64,000 nt of DNA, from NCBI RefSeq assembly GCF_014695955.1, contig NZ_JACJPG010000189.1, forward strand, positions 62,001 through 126,000, in the 5' to 3' direction. Positions 51,436-59,579 of this stretch are shown here, one piece after another. A program made the translations under genes and the position numbers. This DNA is from Leptolyngbya sp. FACHB-36 (GTDB lineage: Bacteria > Cyanobacteriota > Cyanobacteriia > Leptolyngbyales > Leptolyngbyaceae). The first letter of the stretch is position 1. Each line of letters begins with the position of its first letter. Below the pieces are notes generated by a model that was given only the letters and a program-made list of their open reading frames with translations, was not told where the DNA came from and searched no databases.

Positions 51436-51792
51436 ATGACTCAGGTTCTCGACTTACACACGATTTCCCTACGTCCTCAACCCGTTCCCCCGCCTGTTTA
51501 CACATGGATTGACGACTCTGAGACAGAGGCGATCGTGTATCAGGAAATGGCTCATCGGTCCCGCTACGCTTACGACGTACAGGTGCAGCGTCGTCATGGG
51601 CGCACCCAGCTATTAGGCGCGATCGAGTACAACGAGCAGCAACAAGTGTGGCAGGTCACTCATATTGAGCGACAGACGGTTGTGCCCACTGAGTTTGCGT
51701 TTATGACTCACAGCGAAGCGGCAACATACCTGCACACCCAAATGCTTGAACGTAAGCGGCGTCAGCGGTTAGCAGATCGAGCTTTTGCTTAA
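51436..51792 (+). CDS. First gene of the rightward early operon, unknown
   Basis: 118 residues, TACGGAGC upstream. Beta-rich with YVYTWIDDSETEAIVYQEM-like acidic start and a helical basic end (LHTQMLERKRRQRLADRA). Directly follows the strong promoter and ends at a terminator. No family recognised; first early genes are often regulators or host-takeover proteins. Confidence 0.6.
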   Translation: MTQVLDLHTISLRPQPVPPPVYTWIDDSETEAIVYQEMAHRSRYAYDVQVQRRHGRTQLLGAIEYNEQQQVWQVTHIERQTVVPTEFAFMTHSEAATYLHTQMLERKRRQRLADRAFA

Positions 51793-51808
51793 TAGCGTTC
51801 ACGTTCCG

Positions 51809-51832
51809 GGGGCACCCTTCCGCCCCTTTTTT
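51809..51832 (+). terminator. Terminator after the first early gene
   Basis: GGGGC and GCCCC enclose ACCCTTCC and are followed by TTTTTT. The stem is short but the T-run is good; it could set the level of downstream early genes. Confidence 0.65.
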
Positions 51833-52018
51833 CTCCAAATTTCATTATGGGCAGGACCAAGAACACGCTGAAAAATTGGTAGATGCTGCCTATTGCTATC
51901 AAGCGGAGCAAAAAGCTTGAGAGCTAGCGATCGTCCTTCTCCAGCGCTCTCCGTGTTTAATTTCGGCAAATACTCCTGAGATTCAAGACCTACTGCAACT
52001 GGCAAGACAGGTAGCGCC

Positions 52019-52309
52019 ATGATCGAAGTCAACATTGAAATTCCAGAAGAAGTCAAACCGCCTCAATTCCACTTATTCCAAAAAGTAGTATTCCAAGACA
52101 TCCACTACGAACCTAAACAACTTCTAGTTGGCACTGTTACCGGAATGGCCTGGGTTGCTCCCTTAGAAGCGATCGCGGAAGATCTCAGTTTTTGGGGGTG
52201 GAAGTACACCGTTTCTTATATCTACGGTCTGTCGCCGGAAGAGGCGCTTGATGTCAGAGAGACTGACTCTGGTATTCGAGAAGATGCTTTAAGTCCCGCT
52301 GCTCTATGA
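52019..52309 (+). CDS. Small early protein, 96 aa
   Basis: ATG 52019. A beta-rich domain (FHLFQKVVFQDIHYEPKQLL, WKYTVSYIYGLSPEEAL) similar in size to the small phage proteins that carry SH3-like folds. Its stop overlaps the next ATG (ATGA). Function unknown. Confidence 0.6.
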   Translation: MIEVNIEIPEEVKPPQFHLFQKVVFQDIHYEPKQLLVGTVTGMAWVAPLEAIAEDLSFWGWKYTVSYIYGLSPEEALDVRETDSGIREDALSPAAL

Positions 52310-52449
52310 CTACTGAAACCGTATATACAACCCTTGGCGAAGGCACGATCGTTGCCAAGGAAGCGGACGAAGAGGGCAGCGTAATCGTAATGGTAGAACA
52401 CCCAGACGGCTCGATTGGCACCTACGACGACGACGAAATTGCGTACTAA
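52306..52449 (+). CDS. Small acidic early protein, 47 aa
   Basis: ATG at 52306 overlaps the upstream TGA; the TAA is at 52447-52449. The product (TLGEGTIVAKEADEEG, SIGTYDDDEIAY) is acidic and beta-like, resembling short SH3-type or DNA-mimic proteins. It is translationally coupled to its neighbour and so likely real. Confidence 0.6.
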   Translation: MTTETVYTTLGEGTIVAKEADEEGSVIVMVEHPDGSIGTYDDDEIAY

Positions 52450-52474
52450 GCCCCGAATTTTTTGGAGTTTAACC

Positions 52475-52807
52475 ATGATCAAAGCCGATGATTTTTGGGG
52501 AATTAAACATCTTCCCGACGTGCTGGAAGTGTACGGCGCAGTACTTCCAACTGCTCCTGAGGAGCTTTACACCGCGATCGCGCAATGGAAATCCGAAGAC
52601 CGCCAAATCGAAATTGTGCCCTTCCCTCCGGCATGGGTTGGGACCGGATACGGCTACTACGCCCTGCTCGGAAGTCGTAAATCTAGTGCGGGTCCGATCG
52701 ACGGAACGGTATACGCATTGATCGCGTGCACCGAGACGGACGCCGCTGAGTTTGCAGCGCGACATCAAATCGTATTTATTCCAAGACTGGTCTCTCTGCC
52801 CTGCTAA
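52475..52807 (+). CDS. Small early protein, 110 aa
   Basis: ATG 52475, with TGGAG upstream; the longer frame from 52415 overlaps the preceding gene. It contains GIKHLPDVLEVYGAVLPTAP and GYGYYALLGSRKSS. No family recognised and no signal peptide. Confidence 0.55.
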   Translation: MIKADDFWGIKHLPDVLEVYGAVLPTAPEELYTAIAQWKSEDRQIEIVPFPPAWVGTGYGYYALLGSRKSSAGPIDGTVYALIACTETDAAEFAARHQIVFIPRLVSLPC

Positions 52808-52906
52808 ACGTTTTCGATCGACGAGGATTGTCCGGTTTTCGTACATTAGCTAACTGATTCGATTTTTTGAGGTGCATCTACTAAGTCCACCTACTGCACC
52901 CAAAAA

Positions 52907-53074
52907 ATGCTGTTCTCTAACATTTCTCTTCAGCTCGCTCCTCAGCCACAGACACGATCGACCGTTTCCAAAAGCCTGCCGCCACTGGTTCAATTTCCCC
53001 TCTCCAATGCCGACGCCGCCTTGATTCTTGCCCTTAACGAAGGCGCTTACATCTTCGGTCAGAAACCCCATTAA
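52907..53074 (+). CDS. Small early protein, 55 aa
   Basis: ATG 52907 to TAA 53072-53074, filling a gap in the early operon. Pro/Gln-rich start (LQLAPQPQTRST) and a helical end (ADAALILALNEGAYIFGQK). Function unknown. An alternative minus-strand frame across the same bases looks less protein-like. Confidence 0.4.
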   Translation: MLFSNISLQLAPQPQTRSTVSKSLPPLVQFPLSNADAALILALNEGAYIFGQKPH

Positions 53075-53136
53075 GTCTTGAGCGATCCTTTGGGGCTTAT
53101 GGCGATTGCTCTTTCCTCTTCACCACCACCAACCCC

Positions 53137-53487
53137 ATGCAACTCAACGAATATCCTTCGGCGATTGCTGAAGTTTCCATACGGATCAACACCCTGGAAG
53201 ACCGAATCACACTGCTGCAACAAGCGATGCAGCGAATTGAGGATGAAGTTCGACACGCGACCGCGTTTGACAGAACCCTTGCCGACAGCGACCAGCGCAA
53301 CGCAACTCTGGCAGCGCAGCTTGGGTCAAACGAAGTCTTCCAGGACCTGTCCGCTCAGCTGCGAGAAACCTACCCGCAGCGAGCTGAGCTAATGACCGAA
53401 GTGGCTCGCCTGCGAGACGAGTTCAGCGTCGCCAAAATTCAGGCACAACGCCAAATTGCCGAGATGGAGCGCTGTCGAAATGCCTGA
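53137..53487 (+). CDS. Coiled-coil early protein
   Basis: 116 residues of nearly continuous heptad pattern (NTLEDRITLLQQAMQRIEDE, AELMTEVARLRDEFSVAK). Such short coiled-coil genes are frequent before recombination or replication genes in cyanobacterial phages. Its end overlaps the next small gene. Confidence 0.6.
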   Translation: MQLNEYPSAIAEVSIRINTLEDRITLLQQAMQRIEDEVRHATAFDRTLADSDQRNATLAAQLGSNEVFQDLSAQLRETYPQRAELMTEVARLRDEFSVAKIQAQRQIAEMERCRNA

Positions 53488-53563
53488 AGCTCTGTTCAGC
53501 TTGTTTTTGGCGATCGCTCTGTTTGCAACTCCCTTTGTCGCTCTATCTGCACCCGAAAAATAA
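53480..53563 (+). CDS. 27-aa membrane peptide
   Basis: ATG at 53480, eight bases before the end of the coiled-coil gene, TAA at 53561-53563. Almost all of it is one hydrophobic helix (LFSLFLAIALFATPFVAL). It resembles the peptide at 6162 in size. Role unknown. Confidence 0.4.
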   Translation: MPEALFSLFLAIALFATPFVALSAPEK

Positions 53564-53610
53564 TTTGGCTGTGTTCCCTGTCCCACAAGCAATTTTCTTA
53601 CAGGTAGCAC

Positions 53611-53829
53611 ATGCAAATTTCGGTTCCGCCCGCGATCGAGATTATCCAGACCGCCAAAAAACTGCCGACCAGTGGTCATCGTAGTAGCGGGCGCACGAAG
53701 CCCAGCAAAACACAGATGATCGCCCTTTCTAACCGCTATCAATCGCTTAAAAGCCTTGCCGAGAGCTATATCAAGGCTTTTAAGGATGGTCCAAACGCTT
53801 TTTGGTTTACGGTTGACAATCATAATTAA
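53611..53829 (+). CDS. Small basic early protein, 72 aa
   Basis: ATG 53611. Basic and Ser/Lys-rich in the middle (SSGRTKPSKTQMIALSNRYQ) followed by a helix. It may bind nucleic acid. No family recognised. Confidence 0.45.
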   Translation: MQISVPPAIEIIQTAKKLPTSGHRSSGRTKPSKTQMIALSNRYQSLKSLAESYIKAFKDGPNAFWFTVDNHN

Positions 53830-53880
53830 AAGATCCTATGGTCGTTTCAGAGCAACAAAGCAACAAACCAACAAACCAAC

Positions 53881-54051
53881 ATGCTCACCCAGCTCCACGT
53901 TGATCTTCCTAAAGATCTTCACGCAACGCTTAAAGCGGAAGCGGCACTTAATCAACAAACCCTCAGGGAGTACACGATCGCCATCCTGCGCGATCACTTA
54001 AACGGCAACATCCGATCAAATCAGGCGTCCTCTTTGCCCTCAAAGTCATGA
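53881..54051 (+). CDS. Ribbon-helix-helix-like protein, 56 aa
   Basis: ATG 53881 to TGA 54049-54051, whose bases overlap the next ATG. The beginning LHVDLPKDLHATLKAEAALN followed by TLREYTIAILRDHL is the strand-helix-helix pattern of Arc/CopG-type DNA-binding proteins. It probably regulates its own operon with the methyltransferase gene. Confidence 0.55.
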   Translation: MLTQLHVDLPKDLHATLKAEAALNQQTLREYTIAILRDHLNGNIRSNQASSLPSKS

Positions 54052-55514
54052 CTCAGTTAGCTGCTCTAGAAACCACACAAACCATTGACTCACAGCAACG
54101 GCTGCGTGAGATTGCGATCGACACGGGGCGTCGAGTGCGTCGAAGCGTGTGGGACAACTACCAGTCAGGATTGAACCTGATCGAAGCTCAAACACTTCTC
54201 AAAGGCGAAGATCGCTTTGTGCAGTGGTTAGAGACAGAAGCACTACCCGAAATTGAAATCAGCAAGTCTCAGGCGTACAACCTGATCAACAACGCCAAGC
54301 GGTTTGAGTCGTATTTTCGGGAGTTCACCGAAGCGGAATTTGTAGAGTTCGGCAAGTTGAGCCAGACCGCGATGAACCTACTGGGGTCTCCGAGCACACC
54401 CGAACCTGCGATCGCGGAGATTGTCTCTCAGATCAGGAGTGGGCAATCCATCAACGCTGCCGCTGCGCGTCGTGCAATTGAGAAGCACGTCTCTCAGCAC
54501 ACTGCTGAGGAAGTGCAGACGCTCTACGCGGAGGTGGGGGTTTTCCGGGCGACCGCTCATCCCAAAATGCCCTGGATTTTCGAGACGGAAGGCTACTCTA
54601 GAGCCTTCCGCTCCCTTGACGAGGCAGCAGAGGCAGCGGAGGGAATCCGGCAGACCATCACTGCCCGAAGGCAACAGAGGGAGGTCGCTACTTGCAGCAG
54701 ATGCCGTCACCAGTCCATTGACAGCGACTCTTTCCGCTGTGAGGCAACCACAACCACCCACCCAATTAACAGCGATCCGGGTGCTGCTGGCTGCCGTCTG
54801 TACAAGCCGCAGCTGCCAGTGGCACCTTTCACCCCTGCACCGGTCTCTGTGCTTGAATCCGCTGAGGAGCTTCCAACAGCACCTTTTATCTCTGCGCCAG
54901 CCTTCCCGCCCACTGATGAGTTTCCAATTATTGGAAAGACAGAGCGAGTTCCTTACGACTTCTACTCAACACCCAATGGAGTGGTCCAAAGCCTGCTTGA
55001 GCGCGTGTCGATCGCAGGGCGAGTCATGGAGCCATGCGCGGGAGATGGCGCGATCGCTAAGCACTTCATTGATAAGAACTTTGCCGACTGCTTCACCAAC
55101 GATGTGCACGTCTACGAGGGGTTCGACTGCGATTGCCATCTAGACGCTGCAAATGGAGATAGCTGGGAAATCTTTTCGAGCCAAGGCGAGATTGACTGGG
55201 TGATCACAAATCCCCCTTACGGTAACGACCTGCCGATTCAAATTCTCTCCCACGCCTGGAATCATGCACAGGTCGGCGTTGCTTTTCTGGTCCGCCTAAG
55301 TTTCTGCGAACCGTGCGACAGCCGTCGGGAGTGGCTGCAATCACACAGCGATCAGTTAACCCATTTGATCACGCTTAATCCCCGCCCAAAATTTCGTAAG
55401 GACGTGGCGGGCGGCGACCAAGTGACCGTCGCCTGGATGGTCTGGCAGAAGAACTTCAGTTGGGAAGCACTGGGGGTACATTGCCCATTCAGCTTTGTGA
55501 ACTGGACAAATTAA
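54048..55514 (+). CDS. DUF3102-like / N6-adenine DNA methyltransferase fusion
   Basis: 488 residues. The N-terminal part (about 20-130) with RRSVWDNYQSGLNLIEAQTL and SKSQAYNLINNAKRF resembles DUF3102/KilA-type phage regulators. A region with a Cys cluster (CSRCRHQSIDSDSFRC) and a Pro-rich linker follows. The C-terminal part holds motif I EPCAGDGAIA near 327 and the catalytic NPPYG near 387 of an adenine-N6 methyltransferase. It would methylate phage or host DNA in the cytoplasm. No restriction partner is adjacent. The 17-bp palindrome lies exactly in the linker, coding for EFPIIGK. Confidence 0.72.
   Translation: MTQLAALETTQTIDSQQRLREIAIDTGRRVRRSVWDNYQSGLNLIEAQTLLKGEDRFVQWLETEALPEIEISKSQAYNLINNAKRFESYFREFTEAEFVEFGKLSQTAMNLLGSPSTPEPAIAEIVSQIRSGQSINAAAARRAIEKHVSQHTAEEVQTLYAEVGVFRATAHPKMPWIFETEGYSRAFRSLDEAAEAAEGIRQTITARRQQREVATCSRCRHQSIDSDSFRCEATTTTHPINSDPGAAGCRLYKPQLPVAPFTPAPVSVLESAEELPTAPFISAPAFPPTDEFPIIGKTERVPYDFYSTPNGVVQSLLERVSIAGRVMEPCAGDGAIAKHFIDKNFADCFTNDVHVYEGFDCDCHLDAANGDSWEIFSSQGEIDWVITNPPYGNDLPIQILSHAWNHAQVGVAFLVRLSFCEPCDSRREWLQSHSDQLTHLITLNPRPKFRKDVAGGDQVTVAWMVWQKNFSWEALGVHCPFSFVNWTN
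54921..54937. repeat. 17-bp palindrome, copy 5
   Basis: TTTCCAATTATTGGAAA, perfect dyad, inside the linker between the two halves of the methyltransferase gene. Confidence 0.9.
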
Positions 55515-55546
55515 GACTCGATCGCGCTTCCACAAATGATCGAGTC
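55515..55546. promoter_or_regulatory. Hairpin before the sigma gene
   Basis: GACTCGATC (55515-55523) pairs with GATCGAGTC (55538-55546). It starts one base after the methyltransferase stop and precedes AGGAG at 55551. It may shape expression of the sigma gene. Confidence 0.45.
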
Positions 55547-55578
55547 GATTAGGAGTTATTTATTTTCGACGGTGATTT

Positions 55579-56580
55579 ATGGTATCCCAGAACGCCAAAA
55601 CCAGCAAAACGACAAACGCTGATTCCGTCAGAGCCTACCTGGTAGAAATTGGACAAATCGATCTACTAACTAAAAATAGGGAAGTTGAGCTAGGCAAGCA
55701 AATTCATCAGGCACAGCCCTTATGGACGCTGCGCGAGGAGATGGAGAAAACACTCCAGCGCACTCCCACCCGTGAAGAATGGCAGGCTGCCAGCGAACTT
55801 CCCGCTAAAGAGTTCGATCGACGACTACATATTGGCAATAGAGCTAGGGAAAAGCTAATTGAGGCAAACCTGCGCCTCGTTGTCTCGATTGCCAAGAAAT
55901 ACTTGAATCGCGGCGTATCGTTTCAGGACCTGATTCAAGAGGGGTCGATCGGACTGATGCGGGCAGCGGAAAAGTTTGATTTTACAAAGAACTGCAAGTT
56001 CTCGACCTACGCGCACTGGTGGATTCGTCAAGCGGTGACGCGGGCAATCTCGCAGCAGTCCCGCACAGTTCGACTGCCTGTACATTTGTGGGAGTCCGTT
56101 GGCAAAATCCGCAAAGCCAGCAGACAGTTTCATGCTGAGAACAATCGATACCCAACCGAGCGTGAGCTTGCCGAATTACTGGAGTGGTCGGTTGATCGAG
56201 TGCGCCAGATTCGTCAGCACAGCCAGCCAATTGTCAGTCTAAACACCAAGATCGGGCAAGACGAGGACACCGAATTGCTAGACATACAGGCAGCCTCGAT
56301 CAAGCCGATCGACGGCGGGCTGCAACTTGATTGGATGCGTGAAGAAATTGCGGCGCGAATCGAGTGGGCTGTCAAAGACGACCATTCCAGCGAAAAGGCA
56401 CGAAATATAGAGATGTTTCGACTGCGATCTGGACTGGTAGATGGAAAAGGCTGGAAGCTTAGCGAGATCGGCGAGGCTTACGGAGTAAGTCGAGAACGGG
56501 TGCGCCAGATTTGCCAAAAGATCGATCGCCAACTTCGACAAATTGCCAGGACTCAAGAACTGGACACCCATTCAATTTGA
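55579..56580 (+). CDS. Sigma-70 family RNA polymerase sigma factor (group 2-like)
   Basis: 333 residues. Region 1.2 (DSVRAYLVEIGQIDLLT), region 2 (LRLVVSIAKKYLNRGVSFQD, then LIQEGSIGLMRAAEKFD and FSTYAHWWIRQAVTRAI), region 3 (RYPTERELAELLEW) and region 4 (LSEIGEAYGVSRERVRQIC) are all present, so it is a full primary-like sigma without the long region 1.1. Cyanobacteria have several such group 2 factors, and this one resembles them. In a phage early region it would redirect host RNA polymerase, perhaps to the repeated tail promoters. The next gene begins five bases after its stop. Confidence 0.9.
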   Translation: MVSQNAKTSKTTNADSVRAYLVEIGQIDLLTKNREVELGKQIHQAQPLWTLREEMEKTLQRTPTREEWQAASELPAKEFDRRLHIGNRAREKLIEANLRLVVSIAKKYLNRGVSFQDLIQEGSIGLMRAAEKFDFTKNCKFSTYAHWWIRQAVTRAISQQSRTVRLPVHLWESVGKIRKASRQFHAENNRYPTERELAELLEWSVDRVRQIRQHSQPIVSLNTKIGQDEDTELLDIQAASIKPIDGGLQLDWMREEIAARIEWAVKDDHSSEKARNIEMFRLRSGLVDGKGWKLSEIGEAYGVSRERVRQICQKIDRQLRQIARTQELDTHSI

Positions 56581-56585
56581 CCACT

Positions 56586-57743
56586 ATGTCCCGACAAACA
56601 AGACTTGACGCGAGGACGATCGAGGCGCTGCTGAAGCATGTCGAGAAGCGTCCTGGCATTTCCGAACCTGAACTGGCAGTCTGCCTTGGACTGAAACCCT
56701 GGACCGAACGAGCAAAAAAAGATAAAGCGCCCTCAAAAGTTCCGAATCGCCTACTAAGGGACACACTCAAACAGCTAGCAGAAGAGGCTGTAATTCAATA
56801 CAAGCAAGACCAGTTTGCGACTCAAGGTGAGCCGTTTAAGGTGTTCCCAGCGAGCTACAAACTACCGCAGAAGAAGAGGCGTTCTCCATCTGATAGCTGC
56901 CGAACGTACACGGCTTCGTCTGAAAAGATTCGACAGTTAACTGCAAAAACGTCCACAAAGATTGCGCCCTTTCGACTACTTGGGAAGCCCGTTATAACGG
57001 AAGATGAGAACATGAAAAAAAAGCCTGAGAAAGAAAACGGATACGACCTGCTTGAGCGCTGCAAACAGAAAGAATCAGGGCGTCGATCGCCAGATAGTTT
57101 GAAGGAGGCTGTTCGACGCGCTATTCAGAAAATGCTTGATTCAGGACAGCCTTGGACACTAGGAAAAGTGTGCAGCTATGCGGCTGTCCCAGAAGACTAC
57201 CTGCACAAAAATGCCGACATGATGCAGGAGTTTGGTAGGGCATTAAGCCAAATTCAAAAGACCTTACTACTGCCGGAACAACTATCTCAACCCGCAGCTA
57301 AGGAGGCTAAAACCGCACCAGTCAAGACAGAGGAGATTGAACAACTCCAAGAGCTTGAAGAAGTCAATCGGGATCTCAGAACTCGACTAGCGGACGCCGA
57401 AGCGCGCATTCAACAACTTGAGCAGGATTTACAGGAGGCAGCGCGACTGCAAGCGAAGATCCGGCAGTTAGAAACCGTAAACGAAAGTTTGCGTGATCGC
57501 ATCGGGGCGATAGAAGGTTCATCGTACTGCTCTGACTCGCAACTAATTGCCTGCCTTGCGGATGAGGAGATCCGTTATCGCCTGAAGGTTAAGCAATGCA
57601 CTCAGGAGATTGAACAGCTCCAAGAAGATGTAGCAGTGTCACAGGCAGTTGCAGATGTACTGCGAAATCTGATTGAGCGCAAGCAGTGGGACGCTATCGA
57701 GACGATCGACGAATTTAGCGGAGGCAACCATGTTAAGCCCTGA
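56586..57743 (+). CDS. Hypothetical protein with winged-helix-like start and coiled coil
   Basis: 385 residues from ATG 56586. The first 70 residues (TIEALLKHVEKRPGISEPEL, LLRDTLKQLAEEAVIQYK) suggest a winged-helix DNA-binding unit; about 165-230 is helical (SLKEAVRRAIQKMLDSGQ) and 245-360 a long coiled coil (EEIEQLQELEEVNRDLRTRL). Several basic segments. It may regulate transcription or serve as a DNA-organising protein. It overlaps the next gene by 14 bases. Confidence 0.55.
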   Translation: MSRQTRLDARTIEALLKHVEKRPGISEPELAVCLGLKPWTERAKKDKAPSKVPNRLLRDTLKQLAEEAVIQYKQDQFATQGEPFKVFPASYKLPQKKRRSPSDSCRTYTASSEKIRQLTAKTSTKIAPFRLLGKPVITEDENMKKKPEKENGYDLLERCKQKESGRRSPDSLKEAVRRAIQKMLDSGQPWTLGKVCSYAAVPEDYLHKNADMMQEFGRALSQIQKTLLLPEQLSQPAAKEAKTAPVKTEEIEQLQELEEVNRDLRTRLADAEARIQQLEQDLQEAARLQAKIRQLETVNESLRDRIGAIEGSSYCSDSQLIACLADEEIRYRLKVKQCTQEIEQLQEDVAVSQAVADVLRNLIERKQWDAIETIDEFSGGNHVKP

Positions 57744-58392
57744 GCAGTTTAAGCAATACCTGGCGATCGAGCAGGCAAAACTCTTCACCTTAGAGCGGAT
57801 TGCAGTGTCGCTGGAGCGCATGGCTCCGACCGACCAAAAAGCACCAAGCTGGACTAAACCACTGTCTGATTTTCTGCAATTTGACTGGGCATCTATTGGG
57901 GCAACAGTGGTTTCAATGGACGACAGCGGTCCCTCGATCGTCGAGTGGAATGGCAAGCAATTCTATCGACGATCACCAAATAACCGATTCGGTGAAGCTA
58001 TCTGGTTCTCCCGTTCTATTGGAGAGCAAGATAGCGAAGGAAAGACGATTTACGAACGGCTAGTTACGTTCAAACTATTGACTGAAGTTGAGCCGATCCC
58101 TAACAAGGTTAACCGAGCGATCGAGTTTGCATCAAAGTCTCAACAAATTAATCCGAAGACAAATCCTGCTGCTGTTGTTTTGAAGGAGGATCTGTCTCAT
58201 CTGATTTCTCTAAGTGATTTCCATTTAGCAAGACTTGGATGGGACAAAGATCAGGGACGGGAGTATCTAGAAAAAACCTACAGAAAGCGATCAAGACAAC
58301 AGCTAACTGATGAAGAGTTAGCAGACTTCGTGGAGCGCCTTTCAAGGCTGCCATCGAACGTGCCAACGAACGTCGAAGGGGCTAGAACGTGA
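57730..58392 (+). CDS. Conserved cyanobacterial phage/plasmid protein, unknown
   Basis: 220 residues from ATG 57730. A helical N-terminus (QFKQYLAIEQAKLFTLERIA) precedes a beta domain with WNGKQFYRRSPNNRFGEAIW and a C-terminal unit (HLARLGWDKDQGREYLEKTY, RKRSRQQLTDEELADFV). That last unit also occurs, as I recall, at the end of cyanobacterial Rad52-like annealing proteins, so a role in recombination is possible. It overlaps the initiator gene by four bases. Confidence 0.5.
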   Translation: MLSPEQFKQYLAIEQAKLFTLERIAVSLERMAPTDQKAPSWTKPLSDFLQFDWASIGATVVSMDDSGPSIVEWNGKQFYRRSPNNRFGEAIWFSRSIGEQDSEGKTIYERLVTFKLLTEVEPIPNKVNRAIEFASKSQQINPKTNPAAVVLKEDLSHLISLSDFHLARLGWDKDQGREYLEKTYRKRSRQQLTDEELADFVERLSRLPSNVPTNVEGART

Positions 58393-59576
58393 CAGGCTGC
58401 CTTTACGACGCCAGAGAGCGGCATGTTTTTATACCGTCAAAGTTTGATGACTTACCCTTAACGCTTGAAGCCTATCGAGTCTATTGCCACTTAGCTCGAC
58501 GAGTCAACAAAGAAACTCGCACCGCCTACCCCAGTTACAGCGCGATCGGTGAGTCTTGCTTTCGCGGTTCTTACCCCAATTCATCGGCTTCATCTCTAAA
58601 GGCAAAAGCAATTGCAGCCGTGAAAGAGTTAATTGATTTTGGTTTGGTCAGGAAGGAATACCACAGCGAAGGCAAGGAATTCAAGCACAACGTCTACCAC
58701 TTGACTCCTCAAAACGAATGGGTCACGCCTGAAGAAGCTGTCAACTCCTGCAATGTCAGAAAAGGACGGCAAGGGCTCAAGAGGGGGGTGGCTAACGGGG
58801 ATAACCACCCGGTTAACGGGGATAACCAGGGGGGGTGGTCAACCGGGATAACCACCCTGGTTAACGGGGATAGCCTACCCCGGTTAACAGGGATAACCAC
58901 CCCGGTTAACCCCACAGTACCTAAAGGAAACTCCATTGAAGGAAACTCCATTGAAGGAAACTCCATTGAAGGAGATCGATCGCCAAAACGCGATTTGACA
59001 ACACCTTCCAACCTGATCGAATCCCGCGCTGTCGCGCGTGAAGCGATCGAGATCAACGGAGTAAGGACGGATTTAATTCAACCGGAAGTAGTCGAGACTC
59101 TCGCTGTCAGTCCAGACCTCAAATCAAGCCTTACTGGTCAAGTTGAAAACGGCTTGAAGGGGACGATCGTTCCGACGTCGCGGCGCAAACAGAAAAAACA
59201 AAAATCATCGCCTGATCGACGACCAGAAGCCTTTGAGCAGTTTTGGGAGGTCTACAGGGGCTTTTGCCTTGAGGTCGGTAGTGAGGCGGGACGACGTACC
59301 GAAGCTGTAGTTGCCTGGGATGCCCTGCTGCTTGAGGACTGCTTGGAGGCTCTCCAGGAAGGCACAGCCTACTACGTCGAGATCAAGCATGAGCAGTTTT
59401 TACGGAAAGGTGAGGCGATTGGCGTCTCACACGCCTGCCGTTACTTACGTGATCGCAAGTGGCAAGACGCCCTGGATTACAAGCGCCGCCAAGTGAATTC
59501 TTCTCCCCTGAGTTCCGCAGACCGACGTGCAATGCAAACCTACGAGTCCGCGATGGCGGCAATTGCAAACCTGTAA
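58389..59576 (+). CDS. Replication initiator-like (phage O/DnaD-type) protein
   Basis: 395 residues from GTG or ATG-like start at 58389. The N-terminal 115 residues (LTLEAYRVYCHLARRV, YPSYSAIGESCF, AAVKELIDFGLVRKEYHSEG) form a winged-helix of the type seen in lambda O and RepA-like initiators. The middle (about 130-220) is low complexity because the DNA here is made of iterons, and it codes for NGDN and GNSIEG repeats. The C-terminal part (EAFEQFWEVYRGFCLEVGSE, HACRYLRDRKW) resembles the DnaD/helicase-recruiting tail of phage initiators. It is followed by a small gene at the position of lambda P. It should bind its own origin and load the replisome. Confidence 0.68.
   Translation: MTGCLYDARERHVFIPSKFDDLPLTLEAYRVYCHLARRVNKETRTAYPSYSAIGESCFRGSYPNSSASSLKAKAIAAVKELIDFGLVRKEYHSEGKEFKHNVYHLTPQNEWVTPEEAVNSCNVRKGRQGLKRGVANGDNHPVNGDNQGGWSTGITTLVNGDSLPRLTGITTPVNPTVPKGNSIEGNSIEGNSIEGDRSPKRDLTTPSNLIESRAVAREAIEINGVRTDLIQPEVVETLAVSPDLKSSLTGQVENGLKGTIVPTSRRKQKKQKSSPDRRPEAFEQFWEVYRGFCLEVGSEAGRRTEAVVAWDALLLEDCLEALQEGTAYYVEIKHEQFLRKGEAIGVSHACRYLRDRKWQDALDYKRRQVNSSPLSSADRRAMQTYESAMAAIANL
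58793..58910. repeat. Iteron array inside the initiator gene, candidate origin
   Basis: TAAC-GGGATAACC-type units begin at 58793, 58814, 58840, 58862 and 58885, with a half-unit at 58907; spacings are 21, 26, 22, 23 and 22 bases. Several carry CACCCCGGT arms that make each unit partly palindromic. The arrangement recalls the lambda origin within gene O. Confidence 0.75.
58926..58970. repeat. Three perfect tandem 15-bp repeats
   Basis: GGAAACTCCATTGAA occurs three times in a row at 58926, 58941 and 58956, in frame, coding GNSIE units. They follow the iterons and may be an A+T-richer melting or binding segment. Confidence 0.9.
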
Positions 59577-59579
59577 TCC

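Noticed and set aside
51799-52056. 85-aa minus-strand frame in the early region
   Set aside because: It crosses a plus-strand terminator and the start of a coupled gene, and the plus-strand reading explains the region better.
52850-53071. 73-aa minus-strand frame
   Set aside because: The plus-strand 55-aa frame fits the operon direction and spacing better.
58793-58970. CRISPR array
   Set aside because: The repeats are in frame inside a gene, with variable short spacing and no unique spacers of CRISPR length.
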